Origin: Mariprofundus ferrinatatus
GTDB lineage: Bacteria; Pseudomonadota; Zetaproteobacteria; Mariprofundales; Mariprofundaceae
Length of the DNA: 64,000 nt
Assembly: GCF_002795825.1 (NCBI RefSeq)
Contig: NZ_CP018800.1
Location: 2,168,001 to 2,232,000, forward strand
Direction of reading: 5' to 3'
Each line of letters starts with the position of its first letter. Position 1 is the first letter of the stretch. The notes beneath the pieces are model-generated. The model did not search any database, was not told the DNA's origin, and worked only from the letters and a program-made list of their open reading frames with translations. A program made the position numbers and the translations under genes. Shown in pieces: positions 19,301 through 27,037 of this stretch.

Positions 19301-19824
19301 GAGCGATATTTCATTACGCCGGCCGCCTCTTCAAAAATGACACGCCGCTCCTCGGGCTTCGCGGTCACCATACGGGCTATCGAGCCCTGCTCTACGATGG
19401 CGTAAGCGCGCGTCGAGATGCCGGTATCAAGGAAGAGATCGACAACATCCTTCATGCGCACCATCTTGCCGTTGATAAAGGCGTCGGAGCCGCCCTCGCG
19501 GGTCAGGCGGCGGCGAATGGTGATCTCTTCGAGTTCATGGTAAGGCGTCGCCAGAGCCCCCCTTTCAATGGCAAAGGTGAGTTCCACATCGCAAACGGCC
19601 ACGGGCGAACGGGTATCGGAGCCCTGGAAGATCAGGTCATCCATCACACCGCCGCGCAGATGTTTGGCTGAGTGTTCACCCAGCACCCAGCGCAGTGCGT
19701 CAACGATGTTGGATTTGCCGCAACCGTTAGGCCCGACAATGGCGGTAATGCCGAGATCCAGATCGATCCTGGTCGGATCGACAAACGATTTAAAGCCGGC
19801 CAGTTCGATCCGCTTCAGCCGCAT
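16351..19824 (-). CDS. smc: Chromosome segregation protein SMC
   Basis: This 1157-residue protein is of full family length. It has an N-terminal ABC head with Walker A GPNGCGKSNIVDALRWVLGE (32-51), long coiled coils (about 170-500 and 670-1000), a hinge near 510-650, and a C-terminal head with the signature LSGGEKALTAVALVFSIF and Walker B FCVLDEVDAPLDDAN. With ScpA/ScpB (not in this window) it would form the condensin that organises and segregates the chromosome. Transcribed alone from the minus strand, convergent with the HDOD gene. Confidence 0.97.
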   Translation of the reverse strand: MRLKRIELAGFKSFVDPTRIDLDLGITAIVGPNGCGKSNIVDALRWVLGEHSAKHLRGGVMDDLIFQGSDTRSPVAVCDVELTFAIERGALATPYHELEEITIRRRLTREGGSDAFINGKMVRMKDVVDLFLDTGISTRAYAIVEQGSIARMVTAKPEERRVIFEEAAGVMKYRSRRKEAERRMKDTQQNLDRVLDLLEEVRTQCRSLKQQAGRAERFKKLQEEFTHLQSVSLGLRYRHLRAGFEETEKRLAKARTAEAEASKLLAATEKAVSEAREKVIGHESEAQASQDQLRVAERRRSDLQQQAERVAGDRRLLSERKSALTGRIDEANQYLSRIGEELAGAEQRLSEQDDSELQSLKTLAEKGVEQAQLHFQQQGVQRDARLSEFERLRHSGEQAKQQRDKAAAALLRLSEREERFASQLAEIELQIGSNTEAVKESERLLASSEQLYRNAEQQLVTAQSELDRSRSDREAAARELAEQEAVVRELKGTVQELRGRTKNQDVSDELRDGLRAQGAVWVDESLNVPEGLEAAVAAALRGRSADARIPVNPDLTSWKGLFGRVAEAPVALFAGNSSKAKPAVSESLATAIGLDAGHTLYDLFAPIALVEDITEAFGSSESCVSRDGWRLEPEGWLVPPAGNRTANRLATQRKLRDAESKLDRAEARLVSVSETFANAESRLELQQKSWQQAHVEVTRAEGDWHKSQSGLSHAKAEQISLNERRQRLQSDIHEASGEREHWQQQLDQAGGVDQEELEKARHRLSEQNDAVARAEQALNQARTGLSQAEQSLALFAQAQDNIHRECTRLQQEQSRLNSQVETDSERLRQAEAELSRVRADSDLDQHLASAAAEVEKMHQAMNAIRQRGHELQQAQHECERAERQARQQLHLASGQRQSVELSEAQDATRLQDLEGEIESRCQVSAATLLKRIDAMEGIDDAEAIIERTHELGDRLERFGPVNLLAIDEFEQASERELFLSEQAADLESSLTTLSDTISRIDRTTKQRFREVFDQTNAYFKQTFPQLFGGGRAELRLDSDDVLTAGVEVIAQPPGKRLQDVTLLSGGEKALTAVALVFSIFKIKPAPFCVLDEVDAPLDDANVGRFGEMVRELSDRVQFLSISHNKITMQQADRLIGVSMPEPGVSKIVAVDMASVPH

Positions 19825-19954
19825 CTGAAAATCACCTGCAATGTCTTAACGGGTACGGATCCCCTCTCCCTTCTCATAAGGCAGAGAGTCGCAGGAACAG
19901 TGATCTATTTCAAGATGAAGCAGTGCTGTTTTTTCGCCTGTCGCAACAGCGTTG

Positions 19955-20647
19955 TTACTGCCCTGCCTTCGCCTTGTTCAGGTGATTCATCAGCAGAAAA
20001 CTGACAAGGCAGGCGGCAAAGCTCGAGGTGACGACCATGTAAAGCACGGTCAGCTGGGCAACTGCAGCATCGAATGCAGCAGCACCGGCCAGCAGCATAC
20101 CGACAAAAATACCCGGCATGTGCACAAGCCCCACCACGCGCAGGGTATCGATCGTCGGGATCATTGCGGTTTTCACACCATCGCCGATCTGGCTGCCCGA
20201 CTTCAACCGTTCAATCATGATCGAGATTGCGTTCATGCCATTTGCCGCAACCATGCTCCCCAAGGGAACCAGCGTACGCGTCTCACTGGATATGGCTCCG
20301 GAAAGCGCCAGCCAAGGCAGCGTCAGCAGGCATGCGCAGGCAAGCCCGGCTGCGCACGCCAGCCATGTGCCCAATGCGCCATCGTAATGCGAGGCGCTGT
20401 TATGTCCGCCCATGATGCAAAAGCCCGCTATCAGCGCCGCCTGTGCCAGATGCGACTGGATATCGAAGACCCAGTGCAATACGAAGGCCAGAGCCAGTAG
20501 CTGCAGCAGGCCGCGACCCGACGCAATCAGCATGCGCCGGGAGAGGCCGAACCCCTCGCGGTTGGCCCAGTAGGCGGCTCCGGCAATCAGCATCCATGCT
20601 GCAAACAGCTTGATCAGCGTATCCGTCAATCCTGCATCAAAACTCAT
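19955..20647 (-). CDS. FetB/YbbM-type ABC transporter permease
   Basis: The protein has 230 residues from ATG 20647, with AGGAGA 4-5 bases upstream. It has about seven hydrophobic segments and the UPF0014 signatures SMVAANGMNAISIMIERLKSG and TLRVVGLVHMPGIFVGMLLAG. E. coli FetB, with the ATPase FetA, exports iron under oxidative stress. Here no ATPase gene is adjacent on either side, so its FetA must lie elsewhere or be absent. It is about 30 residues shorter than the E. coli protein. The tRNA-Ala gene and its terminator lie immediately upstream. Confidence 0.82.
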   Translation of the reverse strand: MSFDAGLTDTLIKLFAAWMLIAGAAYWANREGFGLSRRMLIASGRGLLQLLALAFVLHWVFDIQSHLAQAALIAGFCIMGGHNSASHYDGALGTWLACAAGLACACLLTLPWLALSGAISSETRTLVPLGSMVAANGMNAISIMIERLKSGSQIGDGVKTAMIPTIDTLRVVGLVHMPGIFVGMLLAGAAAFDAAVAQLTVLYMVVTSSFAACLVSFLLMNHLNKAKAGQ

Positions 20648-20841
20648 TCGCTCTCCTGCCAGCCTCCACCTTCGACGTAATAGCGATTCGAATCGATAAA
20701 CGCCTTTTATGCAATGGAAATCGAAGCAGCCGCAGAGCGCACCGAACTGCGAATTGGGGTAGCCCGGTGATTGCAGAAAATATAACCTTCGCGGCAATGA
20801 AGATTCTGCCTGCTCCCGCGCCCGCAAATTCAGGGCATAAA

Positions 20842-20868
20842 AAAACCGGACACAACGTGCCCGGTTTT
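20842..20868 (-). terminator. Intrinsic terminator of the tRNA-Ala gene
   Basis: On the minus strand, AAAACCGGGCAC and GTGTCCGGTTTT form a 12-bp stem (one G-T pair) around a 3-base loop, followed by a T-run. It lies 5 bases beyond the tRNA 3' CCA. Confidence 0.85.
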
Positions 20869-20873
20869 CAATA

Positions 20874-20949
20874 TGGTGGAGCCAAGCGGGATCGAACCGC
20901 TGACCTCCACACTGCCAGTGTGGCGCTCTCCCAGCTGAGCTATGGCCCC
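20874..20949 (-). tRNA. tRNA-Ala (GGC)
   Basis: This 76-base cloverleaf begins GGGGCCATAGCTCAG and ends with an encoded CCA. The anticodon arm CCACA-CTGGCAG-TGTGG gives anticodon GGC, and the T-arm contains GGTTCGATCC. The acceptor stem pairs GGGGCCA with TGGCTCC, one G-T included. It is divergent from trpE. Confidence 0.96.
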
Positions 20950-21011
20950 ATTCCTTCAGCGATCTTTTGCGAAGGCGGCGCATTTCGCCACAGCAAGGTA
21001 GGCTTGTCAAC

Positions 21012-22442
21012 ATGAGTACACCCGTTCGCCTGTTCCTGCGCACCCTTTCCGCAGACTGCCTGACCCCTCCCGGAGTCTTTTCCCGGCTTGTGGATCGCGG
21101 CGACTGTTTTCTGTTTGAGTCGGCTGAAGGGGGCGAGCAGTGGGGCCGTTACAGCATCCTCGGCATCAATCCCGCCTGCCGGGCCACCGCCAATGGCGAT
21201 ACCACCCATCTGAGATACCGCGACGGCAGTGAAGAGATATTTCAGGGCGGCATTCTCGACTGGCTGCACGACGCCGTCTTAAGCCAGCAATTTATCCCCG
21301 AGGATGATCTGCCATTTGCCGGTGGTGCCGTCGGCTATTTCGGTTATCAGCTGGTGTCCCATTTTGAGAATATTCCTGCCGACCTTCCCGATCCTGTTGG
21401 CGCCCCCGAGTCCGCCTACCTGCTGGTGGACCGGTTCATGGTATTCGACAATCTCAAAGGCACCCTGACCTGCTGCGTGCGTCTCCCCGAAGATGAAGCG
21501 GACGAGGCCGAGAGTGTCCTGGACCGCATGGAGGCAAGCCTTTACGAGGGAGAGATGGCGCATGTACTGAAGCTCGATGCCGACACCTCGCGCTCCGAAC
21601 CTCCAACACCGCAGACTACTCAGGCTGATTTTGAGGCAGCTGTCAGCAAGGCGCGCGAATATATCCTCGCCGGTGATATCTTTCAGGTAGTGCTCTCACA
21701 ACGCTTCAGCAAGCCGCTGAAGTGTGCGCCGTTTGATATCTACCGCGCGGTACGCCACATCAATCCGTCGCCCTACCTCTTCTACCTCTCTGTTGGCGAA
21801 ACGATTCTTGTCGGTTCATCACCTGAGATTCTGGTGCGGCGAGAAATGGAGAAGGCGGTGGTACGCCCGATCGCAGGCACCCGCCCGCGCGGCAAAACAG
21901 TTGCTGAGGACAAAGCGCTGGAGGCCGACCTGCTCGCCGATGCCAAAGAGCTTGCCGAACATGTCATGCTGGTGGATCTGGGCCGCAATGATCTGGGGCG
22001 CGTCTGCGAATACGGCTCGGTTTCACTGACCGAATCGATGACCATCGAACGCTATAGCCATGTGATGCATATTGTTTCGCAGGTTGAGGGGAAGATACGC
22101 AGTGATGCCGACAGTCTCGACCTGCTGGCGGCCACATTCCCTGCCGGCACGGTATCCGGCGCCCCCAAGGTGCGCGCCATGGAGATAATCCATGAACTGG
22201 AGCCTGTGGCACGAGGCCCCTACGCCGGCACGGTCGGCTACATCGGCTTTGGCGGGGAGCGTCTGGATACCGCCATCGCGATCCGCACCGCGGTAATCCA
22301 CGGTGGCGAGGTCCATATTCAGGCAGGCGCAGGCATCGTGGCCGACTCGGTACCCGAACGCGAACATATTGAGTGCGTGAACAAGGCAACCGCGATGTTC
22401 CGTGCCGTCGCACTGGCAGAGGCTCAGAGGAAGGATTCATGA
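21012..22442 (+). CDS. trpE: Anthranilate synthase component I
   Basis: The protein has 476 residues from ATG 21012 (family N-terminus [19 protein letters not shown]). It makes anthranilate from chorismate with ammonia supplied by TrpG. Recognisable blocks are [16 protein letters not shown], the chorismate-binding [12 protein letters not shown], the [17 protein letters not shown] stretch and [15 protein letters not shown]. It heads the trpEGDC run and overlaps trpG by 4 bases. No leader peptide with a Trp cluster is visible in the 60-base upstream gap, so attenuation is not supported. Confidence 0.96.
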   Translation: MSTPVRLFLRTLSADCLTPPGVFSRLVDRGDCFLFESAEGGEQWGRYSILGINPACRATANGDTTHLRYRDGSEEIFQGGILDWLHDAVLSQQFIPEDDLPFAGGAVGYFGYQLVSHFENIPADLPDPVGAPESAYLLVDRFMVFDNLKGTLTCCVRLPEDEADEAESVLDRMEASLYEGEMAHVLKLDADTSRSEPPTPQTTQADFEAAVSKAREYILAGDIFQVVLSQRFSKPLKCAPFDIYRAVRHINPSPYLFYLSVGETILVGSSPEILVRREMEKAVVRPIAGTRPRGKTVAEDKALEADLLADAKELAEHVMLVDLGRNDLGRVCEYGSVSLTESMTIERYSHVMHIVSQVEGKIRSDADSLDLLAATFPAGTVSGAPKVRAMEIIHELEPVARGPYAGTVGYIGFGGERLDTAIAIRTAVIHGGEVHIQAGAGIVADSVPEREHIECVNKATAMFRAVALAEAQRKDS

Positions 22443-23005
22443 TTCTCGTTATCGACAACTACGATTCGTTCACCTTCAATCTGGTGCAGTATCTGGGTGA
22501 ACTGGGTGAAACCCCGCAGGTTTACCGCAACGACAAGATCACACCAGATCAGATCTCGGAACTGAACCCTGACCATATCCTGGTCTCACCGGGCCCCTGC
22601 ACCCCATATGATGCAGGCATCTCCATGGATGTAATCCGCCGCTTCTCAGGCACCATCCCGATTCTCGGCGTCTGCCTCGGCCACCAGTCGATTTCCGCCG
22701 TGTTCGGCGGCCGGGTGATTCGTGCGCCAAGACTGATGCACGGCAAAACAAGCCCGATCGAACATGACGGCGAGGGGATATTCAAGGGCGTGCCATCACC
22801 GTTTATTGCCACCCGCTACCACTCGCTGATCGTGCCGGAGCCTCTGCCCGACTGCCTGGTTAAAACGGCCTGGACAAAAGAGGGGGAGCTGATGGGGTTG
22901 CGCCACCGCGATCACCCTACTTTCGGCGTGCAGTTTCATCCGGAGTCCATCCTCACAGAGCATGGGCATACGATGCTGAAGAACTTTCTTGCGGTGAAGG
23001 CATGA
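22439..23005 (+). CDS. trpG: Anthranilate synthase component II / aminodeoxychorismate synthase glutaminase
   Basis: This 188-residue class-I glutamine amidotransferase starts at the ATGA overlap with trpE (AAGGATTC before the ATG). The nucleophile Cys lies in GVCLGHQSI and the catalytic His/Glu in [11 protein letters not shown]. The N-terminus [19 protein letters not shown] is typical. It supplies ammonia to TrpE and possibly also to PabB for folate. Confidence 0.96.
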   Translation: MILVIDNYDSFTFNLVQYLGELGETPQVYRNDKITPDQISELNPDHILVSPGPCTPYDAGISMDVIRRFSGTIPILGVCLGHQSISAVFGGRVIRAPRLMHGKTSPIEHDGEGIFKGVPSPFIATRYHSLIVPEPLPDCLVKTAWTKEGELMGLRHRDHPTFGVQFHPESILTEHGHTMLKNFLAVKA

Positions 23006-23042
23006 TGCCTCTGGCGCAGAGGGCAACAGCCTGGAGAATGCA

Positions 23043-24071
23043 ATGAGTGAAGGCGTGGCACGAATGATCAGCCAGCTGCAGAGCGGTGAAAAGATCTGCG
23101 GCAGGCTTGCCGAACTGGTGTTTACCGAGATCATGGCCGGCGCTGCCTCGCCAGCTCAGATTGCTGCAGTATTGATGGGACTCTCCATCCGCGGTGAAAC
23201 GCCCGAGGTCGTGGCCGGAGCTGCGAAAGCGATGCGTGCCGCCTCCACTAAGATCACACCGAACGCGACCGGACTGGTTGATACCTGTGGCACGGGCGGC
23301 GATGGTGCCAAAACATTCAACATCTCCACCGCCGTATCGATGGTTGTCGCAGCCTGCGGTGTGCCGGTTGCCAAGCATGGCAACCGTGCCATGTCCTCCA
23401 AATCCGGTGCGGCGGATGTGCTGGAAGCGCTTGGCGTCAACCTGAACATTACCCCAGAAAAGGTGGCCGAATGCATCGATGAAACCGGCATCGGCTTTCT
23501 CTTCGCCCAGCAGCTGCATCCGGCCATGAAACATGCAGGGCCTGTACGGCGTGAGCTCGGCGTACGCACCATCTTCAACCTTCTCGGGCCCCTGACCAAC
23601 CCGGCCGGTGCCGAGTATCAGGTTCTGGGCGTTTACGGCGCCGACAAACTGGAACTGGTGGCCGGCGCACTTGGCCAGCTGGGCAGCAAGCGGGCGCTGG
23701 TTGTGCATGGCCGCGATGGACTCGATGAGATCACCACGACCGACATTACCGATGCGATCCTTATCGAGGCGGGTGAGGAGCCGATCCGCTTCGAGATCGA
23801 TCCCGCCGCCTTCGGCATGCCCTATGCCACACCTGCCGCACTTGCAGGTGACGATGCAGCCACCAATGCCGAGATCCTGAAACATATCTTTGCAGGCCAG
23901 AAAGGCGCCGGTCGCGATATCGTACTGCTTAATGCTGCTGCTGCCCTCTGGGTGGCAGGCAAGGTAAACGGAATCGGTGACGGCATCAGCATGGCCGCAG
24001 ACGCCATTGATTCAGGTCGCGTCACTGCAACACTCAACAAACTTGTTGCGTTCACCCGGAGCGCGGCATGA
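23043..24071 (+). CDS. trpD: Anthranilate phosphoribosyltransferase
   Basis: This 342-residue enzyme transfers the phosphoribosyl group of PRPP to anthranilate. The PRPP site [17 protein letters not shown] is intact near residues 79-95, and [21 protein letters not shown] and [12 protein letters not shown] follow. It is 37 bases after trpG and overlaps trpC by 4 bases. Confidence 0.97.
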   Translation: MSEGVARMISQLQSGEKICGRLAELVFTEIMAGAASPAQIAAVLMGLSIRGETPEVVAGAAKAMRAASTKITPNATGLVDTCGTGGDGAKTFNISTAVSMVVAACGVPVAKHGNRAMSSKSGAADVLEALGVNLNITPEKVAECIDETGIGFLFAQQLHPAMKHAGPVRRELGVRTIFNLLGPLTNPAGAEYQVLGVYGADKLELVAGALGQLGSKRALVVHGRDGLDEITTTDITDAILIEAGEEPIRFEIDPAAFGMPYATPAALAGDDAATNAEILKHIFAGQKGAGRDIVLLNAAAALWVAGKVNGIGDGISMAADAIDSGRVTATLNKLVAFTRSAA

Positions 24072-24856
24072 GCTCGATCCTTAATGAGATTGCCGAATAT
24101 AAACGCGGCTGGGTAGCGACATGCAAGCAGAGCCTCTCCGAAGCGGAGCTGCTGCTGCAGGGCAAGGCGAAGACCCCGCTCGATTTTGCCGCTGCACTGC
24201 ATAACCGGACTGCAGCCAGAGAGAACGCCGTCATTGCCGAAGTGAAGAAGGCGAGCCCCTCCAAGGGGATTATCCGCGCCGATTTCGATCCGGTTTCTAT
24301 TGCCAGAAGCTACGAAAGCGGCGGGGCAACCTGCCTGTCGGTGCTCACCGATGTGAAATATTTTCAGGGTGCGGATGAATATGTCCGCATGATTCGCGCT
24401 GCTGTCGGCCTCCCGATCCTGCGCAAGGATTTCATGCTCGATACCTATCAGATCGCAGAGGCGCGTGCGATGGGCGCAGATGCAATCCTTGTCATCCTTG
24501 CCATGGTTGATGATACGCTGGCTGCTGAACTGACTGCATGCGCCAATGAGCTGGGACTGTCTGTATTGCCTGAGGTGCATAATGCGGAGGAGCTTGAACG
24601 GGCCCTTAAACTCGATACGCAGCTGATCGGCATCAATAACCGCAACCTGCACACCTTCGAAACAAGCCTTGATACGACCCTCTCGCTGCTTGCAGAGATC
24701 GACGATGAGAGAACGGTGATTACCGAGTCCGGCATCTTCACACCGGAAGATATCCGGCTGATGAATGATAACGCTGTTTACGGCTTCCTTGTTGGGGAGT
24801 CACTGATGCGCCAGCCCGATCCGGGCAGAGCACTGGCTGAACTCATTGCCGTATAA
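24068..24856 (+). CDS. trpC: Indole-3-glycerol phosphate synthase
   Basis: This 262-residue monofunctional TrpC is not fused to TrpF. The TIM-barrel motifs [46 protein letters not shown] and NNRNLHTFE include the catalytic Lys and Glu residues. It is the last gene of the trp run. trpF, trpB and trpA are not in the window. No clear terminator follows before the convergent lipoprotein gene. Confidence 0.97.
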   Translation: MSSILNEIAEYKRGWVATCKQSLSEAELLLQGKAKTPLDFAAALHNRTAARENAVIAEVKKASPSKGIIRADFDPVSIARSYESGGATCLSVLTDVKYFQGADEYVRMIRAAVGLPILRKDFMLDTYQIAEARAMGADAILVILAMVDDTLAAELTACANELGLSVLPEVHNAEELERALKLDTQLIGINNRNLHTFETSLDTTLSLLAEIDDERTVITESGIFTPEDIRLMNDNAVYGFLVGESLMRQPDPGRALAELIAV

Positions 24857-24906
24857 TCTTTAAGTGAAACTGTATTGTCCCAATTGGGGCTGAAACAGGG
24901 AGTGAA

Positions 24907-25524
24907 TTAACGCTTCAGCAGTTCATCGACAGCGGAAAACAGCTCCTCAGACACCTTGCGTTTTAATGGCCGATCCTCCCACTGGCTGCTTACATACTCC
25001 TGACCAATGGTATGTACTTCCAGCATGCTACTGCCTTCACTTTCCGCAACCACGCGCACCACAAAGCTATGACGGGTAAACCCTATTATAGAGGGCTGGA
25101 AGGTCGGATCATTTTCACCCTCGCGAACCCAGTCCGAGGTGATAATGCCGTTGGGTGAATCGACAACATCAACCGGAATATTCAGCGAGAACATAGCATC
25201 CACTACAGATGAAAGCACCCTGCCGGGCTGTGCATTGAAAGTACGCGCATCCAGGGTAACAGCCCTTCCGGCCAGCATACCCTTATAGGCCTCAGGCATA
25301 GCTCCAGCCTTACTCCCCACCACTCCGGCCACAGGCATCACATAGCCGGAACGAGATTCCGGAGATGCTGCCGTTTGCGCATGTGAAGCTTCACCCTGCA
25401 GATCTGAATCCTGCTGAGCACCCTGGCCGCCATCGGCCTCCCAAAACAGCTTCGGCATTCCACCGCAGGCAGAGAGCGCCAAGGCAAGTGAGGCGATCAA
25501 AGCAATTCGCATCGGATTCATCAT
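24907..25524 (-). CDS. BamC/DUF3576-like lipoprotein, paralogue 3 of 3
   Basis: This 205-residue protein has a lipobox (ALALSAC, Cys near 20) followed by GGMPKLFWEADG, the motif shared with its two upstream neighbours. A variable linker leads to a conserved domain (about 85-205) with GRAVTLDARTFNAQPGRVLSSVVDAM, SPNGIITSDWV and RVVAESEGSSMLEVHTIGQEY. The NGIITSDWV core recalls the BamC/DUF3576 families, but I can only suggest the relationship. It overlaps the preceding paralogue by 4 bases. Position +2 after the Cys is Gly, so by E. coli rules it would go to the outer membrane. Confidence 0.7.
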   Translation of the reverse strand: MMNPMRIALIASLALALSACGGMPKLFWEADGGQGAQQDSDLQGEASHAQTAASPESRSGYVMPVAGVVGSKAGAMPEAYKGMLAGRAVTLDARTFNAQPGRVLSSVVDAMFSLNIPVDVVDSPNGIITSDWVREGENDPTFQPSIIGFTRHSFVVRVVAESEGSSMLEVHTIGQEYVSSQWEDRPLKRKVSEELFSAVDELLKR

Positions 25525-26210
25525 GGTTCAATACTCCTGGCCGCTTCAGCAGGCGCTTCTCTGGCAGGCGGAATTCTCGCCACCTGCTCCTCGATAGCGG
25601 CAAACAATTCATCACTCCTGTCTGAGAGGCTTCGTTTATTCAGCCAATGGCCATTCTGGTATGCCTGCGTAAGCAGATGCACTTCGACCCGGCTGCGATG
25701 AATGCCACCCTCGTTAAGGCGGAATACACGCACAATAAAGCGATAACGAACAACATTGATTCTGCTCATTCCAATTGACCCGAGAATTGAATCGGAAAGT
25801 GCTGAATCGCCCTTTCTGACCCAGTCAGTGGTAATGATGCCGCTTGGCGAGTCAACTGAATTAACCGGAAGGTTCATCTGAGTCATTGCATCCAAGGCAG
25901 ATGAGAGAAGCTGGCCTGCCGTAACATCGTAAAGCCGGGCATTCAGGGCTACCTTTTTACCTGCTTTCGCAACGATCACATCATACTTTTCAGGCAGCGG
26001 GGCTGCCGCAGCAGTCAGAGTCGCCTTTTCATCCACTGCCGGAAGATTAAGTTCTCCTGTTAGTTCAGGGGGGAGATTAAGCGGCGCACGGAAAGCCTCA
26101 CCTGAGCCGCCATTGTCATCGCTATCCCAGAACATCTTGGGCACGCTGCTGCAGGCTGATAACGAGATGATCGTGATTAACAGAAGAAGGTAGTGAACGG
26201 TATGTTTCAT
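25521..26210 (-). CDS. BamC/DUF3576-like lipoprotein, paralogue 2 of 3
   Basis: The protein has 229 residues from ATG 26210, which directly precedes the signal sequence (KHTVHYLLLLITIISLSAC). The frame is open to 26264, but that start lacks a signal peptide. After the lipobox Cys comes SSVPKMFWDSDD. The C-terminal domain carries GKKVALNARLYDVTAGQLLSS, SPSGIITTDWV and a RYRFIVRVFRLNEGG strand. It has a C-terminal extension rich in Ala/Pro/Glu that its paralogues lack. It is the middle gene of three. The role is unknown; an outer-membrane assembly accessory is one possibility. Confidence 0.7.
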   Translation of the reverse strand: MKHTVHYLLLLITIISLSACSSVPKMFWDSDDNGGSGEAFRAPLNLPPELTGELNLPAVDEKATLTAAAAPLPEKYDVIVAKAGKKVALNARLYDVTAGQLLSSALDAMTQMNLPVNSVDSPSGIITTDWVRKGDSALSDSILGSIGMSRINVVRYRFIVRVFRLNEGGIHRSRVEVHLLTQAYQNGHWLNKRSLSDRSDELFAAIEEQVARIPPAREAPAEAARSIEP

Positions 26211-26309
26211 AGGCGGATTCCATCCATTCACCGGCCCTGGGTCAAGCTCAGTTTGCCTGATCAAAACAGGCAGTCCATCCGACCCATGCTACCGGCAGAG
26301 AATTAAGCC

Positions 26310-26912
26310 CTACAAAAGAGCCAACTGACGCTCAATCTCTCCGAACAGATTCACATCGTCCGTATCATGGTTTCTGGAGTTGACCCAGTGACCCCTGTAC
26401 TCCTGATGAAGCGTTCGCACTTCAAGCCTGCTCTTCTGTTGTTCACCCTCAAGGCGGAAGACTCGGACAATATACCGGTGTCGCGTTGCGCGCGGTGAGG
26501 AATCCCCAGTCAGACCAGCCAACAAACCGGGACTTTCCAGCACCTTTTTAATCCACTCCGAAATTACAACGCCGCCCTGAAGATCAGAGGATGTAACGGG
26601 AATATTCAATGAAAGCATAGCCTTCTCTACGGCTGAGAAGAGGTGACGGGCATCTGCATTGTATTGTCGTGCATGAACTGCTACCGCCTTACCTGCGACG
26701 GCCTGACTGTAGCCATCCGGCATCTGGCTTGTATCCGAACTGGCTGTTTCGGTCAGCACCGGGGGCACATCGAGAGGAACATCACCACCCGATCTGTAAT
26801 CGGGCCGGCCAGTGCCTTCATCAGTACTCCAGAACAGTTTGGGCATGCTGTCACAGCCAGTCAGGGAGATAAGCAGAGCGATTAAAAGAAGGGGGCGAAT
26901 GATATTTTTCAT
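26310..26912 (-). CDS. BamC/DUF3576-like lipoprotein, paralogue 1 of 3
   Basis: The protein has 200 residues from ATG 26912. The signal peptide ends in LLISLTGC, followed by DSMPKLFWSTDEG. The conserved domain includes GKAVAVHARQYNADARHLFSAVEKAML, LQGGVVISEWI and RHRYIVRVFRLEGEQQKSRLEV. Asp directly follows the Cys (+2), which in E. coli is an inner-membrane retention signal, unlike Gly or Ser in the other two. It is the first of the three tandem copies and lies downstream of the Cyc2-like gene, separated from it by a strong terminator. Confidence 0.7.
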   Translation of the reverse strand: MKNIIRPLLLIALLISLTGCDSMPKLFWSTDEGTGRPDYRSGGDVPLDVPPVLTETASSDTSQMPDGYSQAVAGKAVAVHARQYNADARHLFSAVEKAMLSLNIPVTSSDLQGGVVISEWIKKVLESPGLLAGLTGDSSPRATRHRYIVRVFRLEGEQQKSRLEVRTLHQEYRGHWVNSRNHDTDDVNLFGEIERQLALL

Positions 26913-26977
26913 GGAGCGCGATTCCATCCCCTGACAAGCATTAGGTCAAGCATGGCGTCTCGCAGTTTTTTCGCGCA

Positions 26978-27008
26978 AAAAAAAGAGGAGGGCCGAAGCC
27001 CTCCTCTC
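26978..27008 (-). terminator. Strong intrinsic terminator of the Cyc2-like gene
   Basis: On the minus strand, a 10-bp GC-rich stem (AGAGGAGGGC / GCCCTCCTCT) is capped by a TTCG tetraloop and followed by eight Ts. It starts about 30 bases after the Cyc2-like stop and separates that gene from the lipoprotein trio. Confidence 0.92.
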
Positions 27009-27037
27009 TAAGACATTTCCTGGTAAGGAAGCCGCTA

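Noticed and set aside
20684-20695. A perfect 12-base palindrome CGATTCGAATCG upstream of fetB
   Set aside because: It is 37 bases before the start codon and could be an operator, but a 12-base palindrome of this composition is expected by chance in 64 kb.
20950-21011. A trp leader peptide/attenuator before trpE
   Set aside because: The 62-base gap has no short ORF with Trp codons and no alternate hairpins.
22953-23885. A 310-codon open frame on the minus strand opposite trpD
   Set aside because: Antisense to a well-conserved trp gene with complete motifs; the frame is open because of codon bias and the protein has no recognisable features.
24870-24905. A terminator after trpC built on CCCAATTGGGG
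   Set aside because: The stem is short and no T-run follows on either strand.
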